A stretch of 64,000 nucleotides of DNA from Actinomycetes bacterium. GTDB taxonomy: Bacteria; Actinomycetota; Acidimicrobiia; Acidimicrobiales; UBA8190. The stretch is taken from assembly GCA_021803325.1 (NCBI GenBank), contig JAJZLP010000095.1:32515-96514 (forward strand), written 5' to 3'. Shown piece by piece: positions 49,635-57,544 of this stretch. The notes under the pieces are model-generated. The model worked only from the letters and a program-made list of their open reading frames with translations, searched no databases and was not told the DNA's origin. The position numbers and the translations under genes are program-made. How positions within the stretch are numbered: position 1 is the stretch's first letter; each line of letters begins with the position of its first letter.

Positions 49635-50783
49635 ATGGAACGGAACCTCTTCGAGCCGGACCACCTCGCCTTCCGCGACTCGGTGCGCACGTTCATCGCG
49701 CGCAACGTGGCGGATGACTACGAGCGCTGGGAGCACGAGGGCATGGTCGACCGCCTCCTCTGGAACCGGGCCGGGGAGGCCGGGTTCCTCGGGATGTCCA
49801 TTCCCGAGGAGTACGGCGGCGGCGGCGTGGTGGACTTCCGGTTCAACGCGACGCTGACCGAGGAGTTCGCGCTCTCCAACATGCTGTCGCTCTCGTCGGG
49901 GTTCGGCCTGCACAACGACGTGGTGGCGCCCTACCTGGTGGAGCTGGGCACGCCCGAGCAGCACGCCCGCTGGCTGCCGGGGTTCTGCTCGGGTGACATC
50001 GTCACCGCCATCGCCATGACGGAGCCCGATGCCGGGAGTGACCTGAAGGGGGTGCGCACCACGGCGCGCCGCGATGGTGATTCGTACGTCGTGAACGGCA
50101 CCAAGACGTTCATCACCAACGGGATCCACGCCGACCTCGTGATCGTCGTGGCCAAGACCGATCCGGGAGCCGGGGCACGCGGGATGAGCCTGCTGGTCGT
50201 GGAGCGCGGCATGGAGGGGTTCGAGCGCGGCCGGCGCCTGTCCAAGGCGGGCATGCACGCGCAGGACACCGCCGAGCTGGTGTTCAACGACGTGCGCGTT
50301 CCGGCCGAGAACCTCCTCGGCCAGGAGAACGGCGCCTTCGGGCACCTGATGGACAATCTGCCCCAGGAGCGGTTGTCGATCGCCGTCGTCGCCGGTGCCG
50401 CCGCACGAGCTGCGTTCGCATGGACGGTCGACTACTGCCACGACCGCAAGGCCTTCGGTCAGCCGATCGGCAGCTTCCAGAACAGCCGGTTCAAGCTCGC
50501 CGAGATGGCGACGGAGATCGAGGTCACCCAGCACTACATCGACCAGTGTGTGGTGGACCACCATGCAGGCCGCCTCAGCGCGGTGGGGGCCGCAAAGGTG
50601 AAGTGGTGGGCGACCGAGGTGATGAAGCGGGTGACGGACACCTGCGTGCAGCTCCACGGCGGGTATGGCTACATGGACGAGTACCCGATCTCGCGCGCCT
50701 GGCGTGACGCCCGGGTCCACACCATCTTCGGTGGCACGACCGAGATCATGAAAGAGATCATCGGCCGCGACCTGGGGTTCTGA
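49635..50783 (+). CDS. Acyl-CoA dehydrogenase (isovaleryl-/long-chain-like catalytic base)
   Basis: A 382-residue acyl-CoA dehydrogenase. A-M-T-E-P-D-A-G-S-D-L binds the flavin, and K-A-F-G-Q-P-I and Q-L-H-G-G-Y-G-Y-M follow. The classical catalytic Glu site reads I-F-G-G-T-T-E-I, with Gly in place of Glu. N-L-P-Q-E-R-L-S-I-A offers a Glu where isovaleryl-CoA and long-chain dehydrogenases put theirs, so it should still be active. ATG 49635 follows GGAG. Branched substrates are plausible but unproven. Confidence 0.88.
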   Translation: MERNLFEPDHLAFRDSVRTFIARNVADDYERWEHEGMVDRLLWNRAGEAGFLGMSIPEEYGGGGVVDFRFNATLTEEFALSNMLSLSSGFGLHNDVVAPYLVELGTPEQHARWLPGFCSGDIVTAIAMTEPDAGSDLKGVRTTARRDGDSYVVNGTKTFITNGIHADLVIVVAKTDPGAGARGMSLLVVERGMEGFERGRRLSKAGMHAQDTAELVFNDVRVPAENLLGQENGAFGHLMDNLPQERLSIAVVAGAAARAAFAWTVDYCHDRKAFGQPIGSFQNSRFKLAEMATEIEVTQHYIDQCVVDHHAGRLSAVGAAKVKWWATEVMKRVTDTCVQLHGGYGYMDEYPISRAWRDARVHTIFGGTTEIMKEIIGRDLGF

Positions 50784-50792
50784 GGGCGGGCC

Positions 50793-52256
50793 TCAGGCCG
50801 GTTGGCGATGGGCGACGTGGCGGCCGGCGACCCGTCCGAAGAACGACCCCGGCCCGAGACTGAGGCCGCTCGCGTACCCCTTGCCGTCCTGGGCGATGGT
50901 CGATGCACACGCCCCGGCCGCGTACAGCCCGGGCACGGGGCGGCCCCGGGTCGTCAGTACCCGGGCATCGGCGTCGGTGCGCAGCCCGCCGAGGGTCATG
51001 AACAGGTAGGACGACGTGTCGAAGGAGACGTCGAACGCCGCCCACGGACCGTTCGTCAGCGGCACCACCCAGTCGGGGTGCTTCATGAACTGCGGGTCCT
51101 CGCCGCTCGCCGCGTGCTCGTTGTACGCGGCGAGCGTGGCGACGAGCGCGCCGGCGGGCATGCCCAGGGCCCGTTCCATCTCCTCGACGGTTTCCCATCC
51201 GTCGACCAGCGTGTGCCGGTGCGCGGTGATCTTCGGATAGGCGAACGTGGCCGCGTCGACGACCAGGAATGCCCTCTGCTCCGGCTGCTCCATGATGAAG
51301 CCGGCCGTACGCCCGTGGTAGGCGTCCTCCGCCACGAAGCGCTCGCCCCGCAGGTTGACGAGCACCCCCTTGATGAGCCCGCTGGGCGGGTAGAACGAGC
51401 CGGTGGCAATGATGCCGCCCATCGACTGGGTGCTGGCACCGGCGGAAACTCCGAGCACGATGCCGGAACCGTCGTTGCCGGGGACGCCCAGCGGTTCCGA
51501 GGTCGCGGCCAGTGACGGGACGTGCTCGGCGAGCATCCCCGGGTCGAAATTGAAGCCGCCGGTGCCGAGGACGACGCCGCGCCCCGCCCGCAGGTGGACG
51601 TCTGCGCCGTCGCGCCGTGCGCGCACGCCGATGATCCCGCCGTCGCCACCGGCGACGAGGGCGGTGACTCGGGTGTCGGACATCGCCGGGAGATCCTCGG
51701 CCTGGCACGTGGCCAGGATGGCCTGCATGCCGACGGCACCGGCGTGCTCGCCCTCGCCGGCGACCTTGTGTCCGCGCGGCGCCGGCCGGGCGATCTCCCG
51801 GAACGGCCACGCCTTCTCATTGCCGGTGCTGAACAGCCCGGTGGTGCTGGTCAGGACCACCGACTTCCCGCCGAAATAGCTGCGTTCGAAGGGCACCCCC
51901 TGGGCCTCGAGCCAGTCGAAATGCTCCGGGCTCCCGAGGCAGTAGCGCCGCACGATGGAGGCATCGGGCGCGTTCGTGCTGGACAGGAGGAACTTGTACA
52001 TCTCCTCGGGATCGTCCTCGTGCCCGAGATCCCGCTGCAGGGCGGTGCCACCGCCCAGATAGAAGATGCCCGACGAGACGATACTGGACCCACCGGGACC
52101 GCCCGCCCGGTCCACGACGAGGACGTCGGCGCCGGCTCGCTGCGCCTCGAGTGCGGCACAGGCGCCGGCGATCCCGTAGCCGACCACCACGACGTCGACG
52201 GTCTCGTCCCACGTGGCCACGTCCTCGGCGGGGACCAAAGCTACCTGTTCGGGCAT
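50793..52256 (-). CDS. FAD-binding dehydrogenase (ketosteroid-dehydrogenase/fumarate-reductase-like)
   Basis: A 487-residue flavoprotein. V-V-V-V-G-Y-G-I-A-G-A-C-A-A-L-E-A and V-L-V-V-D-R form the FAD fold. G-G-S-S-I-V-S-S-G and the C-terminal G-L-Y-A-A-G-A-C-A-S-T-I-A-Q-D-G-K-G-Y-A-S-G-L-S-L are typical of FAD_binding_2 proteins such as 3-ketosteroid delta-1-dehydrogenase and flavocytochrome fumarate reductases. A role in ring or enone desaturation would suit the cluster. It is convergent with the dehydrogenase gene ending at 50783 and divergent from the ACAD10/11-like gene behind operator 17. Confidence 0.83.
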   Translation of the reverse strand: MPEQVALVPAEDVATWDETVDVVVVGYGIAGACAALEAQRAGADVLVVDRAGGPGGSSIVSSGIFYLGGGTALQRDLGHEDDPEEMYKFLLSSTNAPDASIVRRYCLGSPEHFDWLEAQGVPFERSYFGGKSVVLTSTTGLFSTGNEKAWPFREIARPAPRGHKVAGEGEHAGAVGMQAILATCQAEDLPAMSDTRVTALVAGGDGGIIGVRARRDGADVHLRAGRGVVLGTGGFNFDPGMLAEHVPSLAATSEPLGVPGNDGSGIVLGVSAGASTQSMGGIIATGSFYPPSGLIKGVLVNLRGERFVAEDAYHGRTAGFIMEQPEQRAFLVVDAATFAYPKITAHRHTLVDGWETVEEMERALGMPAGALVATLAAYNEHAASGEDPQFMKHPDWVVPLTNGPWAAFDVSFDTSSYLFMTLGGLRTDADARVLTTRGRPVPGLYAAGACASTIAQDGKGYASGLSLGPGSFFGRVAGRHVAHRQPA

Positions 52257-52305
52257 GGGACCCTCCTCGGCCGATGAGCACTGACGGCACCGAGCCTAAC
52301 GATAC

Positions 52306-52320
52306 GTACGATTAACGTCC
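52306..52320. promoter_or_regulatory. ACGT-N3-ACGT operator 17
   Basis: GTACGATTAACGTCC has an ACGA left half and an ACGT right half. A further ACGA-TACGT sequence lies just before (52299-52307). It separates the divergent FAD dehydrogenase and acyl-CoA dehydrogenase genes. Confidence 0.6.
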
Positions 52321-52347
52321 AATGGCAGATCGCTGTACCATTCCGAC

Positions 52348-53553
52348 ATGGACTTCGAACTTTCGGAGGCGGCGAGCGACGCCAGCGAGCGGATGTGGCA
52401 GTTCATGCGCGAGGAGGTCTTCCCGGCGGAGCCGCGGTGGTACGAGCACCTGCGCACCCATGGGGAGCACAGCCACCCGCCGTTGATGGAGCAGCTGAAG
52501 GACTCCGCCCGCAGGCGCGGACTGTGGAACCTGTTCCTGCCGGAGTTGGGGGGGATGAGCAACGTCGACTACGCGGCGGTGGCCGAGATCTCCGGCTGGT
52601 CGCCGGTGATCGCCCCCGAGGCCATCAACTGCCAGGCGCCCGACTCCGGGAACATGGAGACCCTGAGCCTGTTCGCGACGCCTGCGCAGAAAGAGGCCTG
52701 GCTCAAACCGTTGCTCGACGGCGAGATCCGGTCGGCGTTCGCGATGAGCGAGCCCGATGTCGCCTCCTCCGACGCGACCAACATCGCTACCGTCATCCGC
52801 CGCGACGGCGACGAGTACGTCATCAACGGGCGGAAATGGTGGATCACCGGCACGGCCGACGAGCGCTGCTCGATCCTCATCGTCATGGGCAAGACTGATC
52901 CGGACGCCGAACCGCACCGCCAGCAGTCGATGGTCCTCGTCCCACGGGACACGCCTGGCGTGCACGTCGAGCGGCACCTGCCCATCTTCGGCTACCAGGA
53001 CCAGCACGGTCACTCGGAGATCGTCCTCCGCGACGTGCGCGTCCCGGCCGCAAACCTCCTGGGGGAAGAGGGTGACGGGTTCCGCATCGCCCAGGCACGC
53101 CTGGGACCGGGCCGCATCCACCACGCCATGCGGGCGATCGGCATGGCCGAGCGGGCGCTGGCGCTGATGGTGGACCGGTCCAGGTACCGGTCGGTGTTCG
53201 GCTCCAAGCTGTCCGATCACGCCGTCGTGCAGGAGCTCGTCGCGCAGTCGAGGATCGAGATCGACCAGGTCCGCCTGTACGTCTACCGCACGGCCTGGCT
53301 CATCGACCGCTACGGGGCGAAGGGGGCGCGTTCGGAGATCGCGGGGATCAAGGTGGCGGCACCGGCCATGGCCACCCGCGTCATCGACCGCGCCATCGAG
53401 GTGTTCGGTGCCATGGGCCTCAGCGACGACACGCCGCTCGCCTACTTCTACGCCTGGGCCCGGGCGCTGCGTGTGGTCGACGGACCGGACGCCGTGCACC
53501 GCCGGACGGTGGCGCGCCAGGAACTTCGCCGCGAGCGGCCGTACACCGGGTAG
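52348..53553 (+). CDS. ACAD10/11-type acyl-CoA dehydrogenase
   Basis: A 401-residue acyl-CoA dehydrogenase of the ACAD10/ACAD11/LvaC group. F-A-M-S-E-P-D-V-A-S-S-D-A-T-N is the flavin/substrate loop. The catalytic region is R-V-V-D-G-P-D-A-V-H, in which Asp replaces the usual Glu, a hallmark of this group. In ACAD11 and LvaC such enzymes expel phosphate from a 4-phospho-acyl-CoA to give an enoyl-CoA. The kinase at 35912 could make that substrate; the link is inference from family knowledge and the shared operator. Start ATG 52348 lies 28 bp after operator 17. Confidence 0.85.
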   Translation: MDFELSEAASDASERMWQFMREEVFPAEPRWYEHLRTHGEHSHPPLMEQLKDSARRRGLWNLFLPELGGMSNVDYAAVAEISGWSPVIAPEAINCQAPDSGNMETLSLFATPAQKEAWLKPLLDGEIRSAFAMSEPDVASSDATNIATVIRRDGDEYVINGRKWWITGTADERCSILIVMGKTDPDAEPHRQQSMVLVPRDTPGVHVERHLPIFGYQDQHGHSEIVLRDVRVPAANLLGEEGDGFRIAQARLGPGRIHHAMRAIGMAERALALMVDRSRYRSVFGSKLSDHAVVQELVAQSRIEIDQVRLYVYRTAWLIDRYGAKGARSEIAGIKVAAPAMATRVIDRAIEVFGAMGLSDDTPLAYFYAWARALRVVDGPDAVHRRTVARQELRRERPYTG

Positions 53554-53640
53554 CGGTGGGGACCACCGCCACGACGGCCGCCCAGGAACGCTTGATCCCG
53601 GGTTCGGATCCTGGCGCTGATGACGCACGTGAGATAGAGT

Positions 53641-53655
53641 TTACGTTGAACGTTA
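53641..53655. promoter_or_regulatory. ACGT-N3-ACGT operator 18
   Basis: TTACGTTGAACGTTA is 27 bp before the enoyl-CoA hydratase start. TTAGAT and TAAGAT hexamers (53653-53663) overlap its right end and may form the -10 box. Confidence 0.75.
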
Positions 53656-53681
53656 GATAAGATCTGAAGGAGGGCGTCGCC

Positions 53682-54473
53682 GTGGCCGATGTGGAGCGGA
53701 TCGACAAGGAAACGTTGTACGTGGAGACACACCTCGAACCGCGGTATGCGGTCATCACCCTGCATCGCCCGGACGTTCTGAACGCCGGGAGCCCGACGCT
53801 CTTCCGCGAGCTTGCGGAGACCATCGAGTCGTTCGACGGCGACGACCGGGTCCGCGCCGTGGTGCTGACCGGTGGTGACAGCCGGGCCTTCTCCGCCGGT
53901 GCCGACCTCGGCGGGATGACCTTCGACAACATGGCGAACTGCCGCAGCTTCATCCGCCAGGCACACGCTCCCTTCGAAGCGATCGAGCGGCTGCCCAAGG
54001 TGGTCATCGCAGCGGTCAACGGCTACGCCTTCGGTTTTGGTACCGAGATCGTGCTGGCCTGCGACCTGGCCCTTGCGTCGGACAAGGCCCGTTTCGGGCT
54101 CCGGGAGATGAACCACGGTCTGGTGCCGGCGGTGACCATCACCCGCGGTGTCGACATGCTCGGCCGCCGCCGCGTGGCCTGGATGGCGCTCACCTCCGAC
54201 GACCTGAACGCCGAGGAGGCCCGCGAGGTGGGGATCGTCAACAAGGTGGTTCCCCACGAGCAGCTCGTGGAGGAGTACACGGCGCTGGCCACGCGCATGG
54301 CCAAGCGCGCTCCGCTGGCGGTCTCCTTCACCAAGTGGACCCTGAACCGGACGGCCGGCGAGCACTACCGCCAGGGGGAGAACCTGATGCCGGCGATCTT
54401 CGCCTCGAAGGACGTCGAGGAGGGCCGGAACGCCTTCGCCGAGCACCGGGATCCGGTGTTCCGTGGGGAGTGA
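53682..54473 (+). CDS. Enoyl-CoA hydratase
   Basis: A 263-residue crotonase. The oxyanion-hole loops F-S-A-G-A-D and Y-A-F-G-F-G are present, and both hydratase glutamates are kept (E122 in G-T-E-I, E142 in L-R-E-M). Unlike the crotonases near the left end, it should hydrate trans-2-enoyl-CoA. GTG 53682 follows GAAGGAGGG. It starts an operon with the SDR at 54549, so it may make a 3-hydroxyacyl-CoA that the SDR oxidises. Confidence 0.9.
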   Translation: MADVERIDKETLYVETHLEPRYAVITLHRPDVLNAGSPTLFRELAETIESFDGDDRVRAVVLTGGDSRAFSAGADLGGMTFDNMANCRSFIRQAHAPFEAIERLPKVVIAAVNGYAFGFGTEIVLACDLALASDKARFGLREMNHGLVPAVTITRGVDMLGRRRVAWMALTSDDLNAEEAREVGIVNKVVPHEQLVEEYTALATRMAKRAPLAVSFTKWTLNRTAGEHYRQGENLMPAIFASKDVEEGRNAFAEHRDPVFRGE

Positions 54474-54548
54474 CCGCTGCGTGACCGTGACGAACGAGGC
54501 CTCGCGACAACAGACGTCCGAGGGCTCACGACCGAAAAGGACTCTTGC

Positions 54549-55325
54549 ATGAGCGTGCTCGACCAGTTCCGTCTCGACGGCAGGGTGGCCATCGTGACCG
54601 GCGCGTCCTCGGGACTCGGCGTGGCCTTCGCCGAAGTCCTGGCCGATGCCGGCGCCGACCTGGTGCTCGGTGCCCGGCGGGTGGACCGCCTCGACGAAAC
54701 TCGGCAGAAGGTGGAGGCGCTCGGCGGAAGGTGCGTCGCCGTCGCCACCGACGTCTCCGACGCAGCGCAGTGCAAGAGGCTCGTCGATACGGCCGTCTCC
54801 GAGCTCGGCCGGGTCGACATCCTCGTCAACAACGCGGGCGTCGGCTACGCCACCCCGGCCCACAAGGAGGACCCGGGCAACTTCAACGACATCCTGCAGA
54901 TCAATCTGGTGGGTGCCTGGTTCATGGCGCAAGCGTTCGGCCAGGCGTGCATCGACGCAGGGCATGGGGGCTCGATCGTCAACGTGTCGTCCGTCCTCGG
55001 CATCAGCGGCAGCGAGATCCCGCAGGTTGCGTACTCGGCCTCCAAGGCCGGGATGCTTGGGATGACCCGGGACCTCGCCATGCAGTGGGGAGGGCGACGG
55101 GGCATCCGCGTGAATGCCCTCGCCCCGAGCTTCTTCGACTCGGAGCTCACCGGTCCGCTGCTGGCCACTGAGGTCGGCAGGGAGAAGGTGCTGGCCCGCA
55201 CCCCCATGGGACGGGTGGGAGAGGTGTCGGAGCTCGCGGGACCCCTGTTGCTGCTGGCTTCCGACGCCGGCTCGTACATCAATGGCATCACGCTCGCTGT
55301 CGATGGCGGCTGGAGCCTGCACTGA
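54549..55325 (+). CDS. SDR-family oxidoreductase
   Basis: A 258-residue SDR with T-G-A-S-S-G-L-G, L-G-A-R-R-V-D, N-N-A-G-V-G, N-V-S-S-V and catalytic Y-S-A-S-K. Arg-Arg after beta-2 favours NADP. It is a close paralogue of the SDR at 41431-42207, including H-K-E-D-P after N-N-A-G. Following an enoyl-CoA hydratase, a 3-hydroxyacyl-CoA dehydrogenase or 3-ketoacyl-CoA reductase role is likely but not proven. ATG 54549 follows AAAAGGAC. Confidence 0.87.
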   Translation: MSVLDQFRLDGRVAIVTGASSGLGVAFAEVLADAGADLVLGARRVDRLDETRQKVEALGGRCVAVATDVSDAAQCKRLVDTAVSELGRVDILVNNAGVGYATPAHKEDPGNFNDILQINLVGAWFMAQAFGQACIDAGHGGSIVNVSSVLGISGSEIPQVAYSASKAGMLGMTRDLAMQWGGRRGIRVNALAPSFFDSELTGPLLATEVGREKVLARTPMGRVGEVSELAGPLLLLASDAGSYINGITLAVDGGWSLH

Positions 55326-55426
55326 GCTCCACGGGACGGCGAGCGACGGATCCCTGAACGGTCGGCACCAGGACGGGTCGGTACCACGACGGACCGCCCA
55401 TTCCTTCGAGCACGGTGAGGTCGCAT

Positions 55427-55936
55427 ATGGCTCCCACATCCGAAGACACCCCGGCCCGGCCGGCGGCCGGCGACGAGAAGGTCGCGCCAGCGGAGGGAGC
55501 TGCGGGCCAGACCGATGACGAGCAGCTCAGCATCGGCGAGCTGGCCGCGCTGGCGGCCGTCTCGACCAGGACGATCCGTTACTACGAGGAGCTCGGCATC
55601 CTGCCGGCCCCGCCCCGTACGTCAGGCGGCACCCGTCGATATCCGCGTGCCTACGTCTTCTACCTCCAGGGTGCCAAGGTCCTGAAACAGCTGGGCTTCG
55701 GCCTCGAGGAGATCGCCGAGCTCGGACAGTTCGCCCTGGTCGGCACATCCGCGTCGGCCCGGACTCGGGCCATCCTGCAGCAGAAGCAGACGGAGCTCAG
55801 TCGCCAGATCCGGGTGCTCGACCGGCTCCACGAGATCGTCCGCGACGCCGTCGCGAAAGACCACCCCTCCGACCAGTCGCCCGTCACCGACCTGCTGCTC
55901 TGGGTCGGCACTGAGAACGGGTCGGTCGCCGATTGA
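55427..55936 (+). CDS. MerR-family regulator, paralogue of the one at 48358
   Basis: A 169-residue MerR protein. Its helix-turn-helix (S-I-G-E-L-A-A-L-A-A-V-S-T-R-T-I-R-Y-Y-E-E-L-G-I-L-P), wing and coiled coil follow the 48358 protein almost residue for residue; only the disordered N-terminus differs. The near-identical recognition helix suggests the same or overlapping DNA sites. No cluster palindrome precedes this gene. ATG 55427 is chosen behind GGTGAGG; the frame opens at GTG 55415. It closes the catabolic cluster, 63 bp before the duplicated segment begins. Confidence 0.85.
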   Translation: MAPTSEDTPARPAAGDEKVAPAEGAAGQTDDEQLSIGELAALAAVSTRTIRYYEELGILPAPPRTSGGTRRYPRAYVFYLQGAKVLKQLGFGLEEIAELGQFALVGTSASARTRAILQQKQTELSRQIRVLDRLHEIVRDAVAKDHPSDQSPVTDLLLWVGTENGSVAD

Positions 55937-55979
55937 GCACGGGCGCCGTCGTCGTGAGCGACTCGCGCACCCGTGGGCG

Positions 55980-56588
55980 TCACCCCGACGCGACAACCGC
56001 CGGGTCGACGTCGACGTTCGCGACGAAGTCGCTGGCCACGGCTCCGGGCTCGATCACCACGACGGTGACGCCGACGGTGGCGGCCACGGGCACCAGGCTC
56101 TCCATGAACCCCTCGACGGCGAACTTGGCCGCGCAGTAGGCCTCGTTGAACGGCTGGCCGATCGCGCCGCCGACGCTCGACACCGTCACCAGCCGGCCGC
56201 CCGAGGCACGCAGGTGGGGCATCGCCGCCTTGGTCACCGCCACCACGCCGAAGAAGTTGACCTCCATCACCCGGCGGACGTCGTCGACGGACTCGGTCTC
56301 GATCGTCCCCAGGTGGCCGGCGCCGGCGTTGTTGACCACCGCGTCGATCCGGCCGTGGTCGGCCACGACACCGTCGATGCACGAGCTCACCGACGCCGCG
56401 TCGGTCACGTCGAGCTGGCGGATGTCGACGGTCACGCCGGCGGCGCCGGCCGCCTCGAGCAGCCGGCCCGCCCGGGACGGGTCGCGCATGGTGGCCACGG
56501 TGACGAATCCGTGCCGGGCGACGGCGACGGCGGTGGCCAGGCCGATGCCCGACGAGGTTCCGGTGATGACCAGCACGCGCTCGGGCAT
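55980..56588 (-). CDS. SDR, 3'-truncated duplicate copy
   Basis: 202 residues nearly identical to the first 200 of the SDR at 62256-63092. T-G-T-S-S-G-I-G, N-N-A-G-A-G, V-S-S-V and Y-C-A-A-K remain, so the Rossmann core and catalytic residues are intact. The last ~76 residues are lost at position 55999, where similarity stops, and a few foreign codons end at 55980. The missing part normally closes the substrate pocket, so activity is doubtful. It is the left arm of a 1.1-kb direct duplication. Confidence 0.8.
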   Translation of the reverse strand: MPERVLVITGTSSGIGLATAVAVARHGFVTVATMRDPSRAGRLLEAAGAAGVTVDIRQLDVTDAASVSSCIDGVVADHGRIDAVVNNAGAGHLGTIETESVDDVRRVMEVNFFGVVAVTKAAMPHLRASGGRLVTVSSVGGAIGQPFNEAYCAAKFAVEGFMESLVPVAATVGVTVVVIEPGAVASDFVANVDVDPAVVASG

Positions 56589-57127
56589 GGTGGGCCTTTC
56601 GGTCGGGCAGCCGTCACGGCCGCGTCGTTCGACGGCCAGCGAAGGGGCCAGCGTAGGGGGCCACGGCACGATCCCCGGGTCAGGACTCCAGCAGGCCCCC
56701 CAGACGCTGGACGGCCTCGATGAACTCGTCGATCATCTCGTAGACGACCGGTGCGGCCGGCTTGGGGGTGTTCATCGAGCCGACGATCTGCCCCACGAAG
56801 TAGTTGGCCAGCTGCTCGGCGCCCGAACCGGGCCGGTGGGCTCCCCGTTCGATGCGGATCAGGGCGTCGTTCACCAGGATGGGCTGCAGGGGCATGCCGA
56901 GCGGGTCGGGGTGGGTCGGGTCGTCCCACTCGTCGGTCCACGCCGAGCGGAGCTGGCGGGCCGGCTTGCCGGTACGCGAGCGCGACCGCAGCGTGTCCGA
57001 GGAGGTGGCCTCGAGGAACTTCTGCTTCACCACCGGGTGGGTCTCCGCCTCGTCGGTGGTCAGCCACACCGAGCCGCACCACACACCCTGGGCGCCCAGT
57101 GCCATGGCCGCGGCCATCTGCCGGCCC
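55999..57127. repeat. Left copy of a 1.1-kb direct duplication
   Basis: Bases 55999-57127 match 62503-63615 in the same orientation over the SDR start, its upstream gap and the end of a nitronate monooxygenase gene. Differences are scattered substitutions plus 16 extra bp in the gap. Both outer edges cut through genes in this copy. Confidence 0.88.
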
Positions 57128-57412
57128 GGCCACGATGTCGAGTTCCAGCGCCGAGGCCAGCGACACCACGGTCGACAGGGCCGGGTGCGCATGGTGCCCG
57201 GAGAGCAGCCGGCGGACCGCCTCGGGTCGGACGCCGACCCGGCGGGCGAGCTCAGTCCTGCTCAGCCCGAGCCGGATGCGCCGGGCTTCGATCGAGCGCA
57301 CGATCTGGTTGACGTCGTCGATGCGACAACGGACATCGTCGGAGGCAGCGGCGAATTCGGGGTCCCGGAGGCGCTCGACGATGTACCGCTCTGCCGCGGT
57401 GCGTGCGTTCAT
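56432..57412 (-). CDS. XRE-family DNA-binding protein whose frame runs into the duplication
   Basis: Only 57128-57412 is genuine: about 95 residues starting M-N-A-R-T-A-A-E-R-Y, with a helix-turn-helix L-G-L-S-R-T-E-L-A-R-R-V-G-V-R-P-E-A-V-R-R-L-L and the usual L-A-S-A-L-E-L-D-I end. It resembles XRE antitoxins such as HigA. At 57127 the gene meets the duplicated block, loses its own stop and stays open to 56432, through DNA that encodes a monooxygenase in another frame. It is divergent from the nucleotidyltransferase gene. Confidence 0.55.
   Translation of the reverse strand: MNARTAAERYIVERLRDPEFAAASDDVRCRIDDVNQIVRSIEARRIRLGLSRTELARRVGVRPEAVRRLLSGHHAHPALSTVVSLASALELDIVAGPADGRGHGTGRPGCVVRLGVADHRRGGDPPGGEAEVPRGHLLGHAAVALAYRQAGPPAPLGVDRRVGRPDPPRPARHAPAAHPGERRPDPHRTGSPPARFGRRAAGQLLRGADRRLDEHPQAGRTGRLRDDRRVHRGRPASGGPAGVLTRGSCRGPLRWPLRWPSNDAAVTAARPKGPPCPSACWSSPEPRRASAWPPPSPSPGTDSSPWPPCATRPGRAGCSRRPAPPA
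56680..57127 (-). pseudogene. Nitronate monooxygenase, C-terminal fragment (duplicate copy)
   Basis: About 149 codons match the C-terminal half of the nitronate monooxygenase at 63168-63998: G-R-Q-M-A-A-A-M-A-L-G-A-Q-G-V-W and then A-N-Y-F-V-G-Q-I-V-G-S-M-N. The N-terminal FMN barrel half is absent because similarity ends at 57127. No product with activity is expected. Confidence 0.85.
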
Positions 57413-57496
57413 CTTCGGCCCCTCGCCGGCAGCGTGAGATCGTTGTTGCGTCTTGAGCAGTCGAAAGGTGGCTGCGTCGGTACGTGTGTCAAGCAA

Positions 57497-57536
57497 TATC
57501 GCAATAAAACGCACATATGTGCGAAAACATGCGATA
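57497..57536. promoter_or_regulatory. Nested palindromes between XRE and nucleotidyltransferase genes
   Basis: A perfect 14-bp palindrome CGCACATATGTGCG (57510-57523) is framed by TATCGCA (57497-57503) and TGCGATA (57530-57536), which are reverse complements. GATACT (57533-57538) would be a -10 box whose start point falls on the ATG at 57545, giving a leaderless message. This fits toxin-antitoxin autoregulation. Confidence 0.65.
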
Positions 57537-57544
57537 CTTGCCCC

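Noticed and set aside
53448..55439. 663-codon open frame on the minus strand
   Set aside because: Antisense to an acyl-CoA dehydrogenase end, an enoyl-CoA hydratase and an SDR with clear active sites; it crosses operator 18 and has no recognisable motif.
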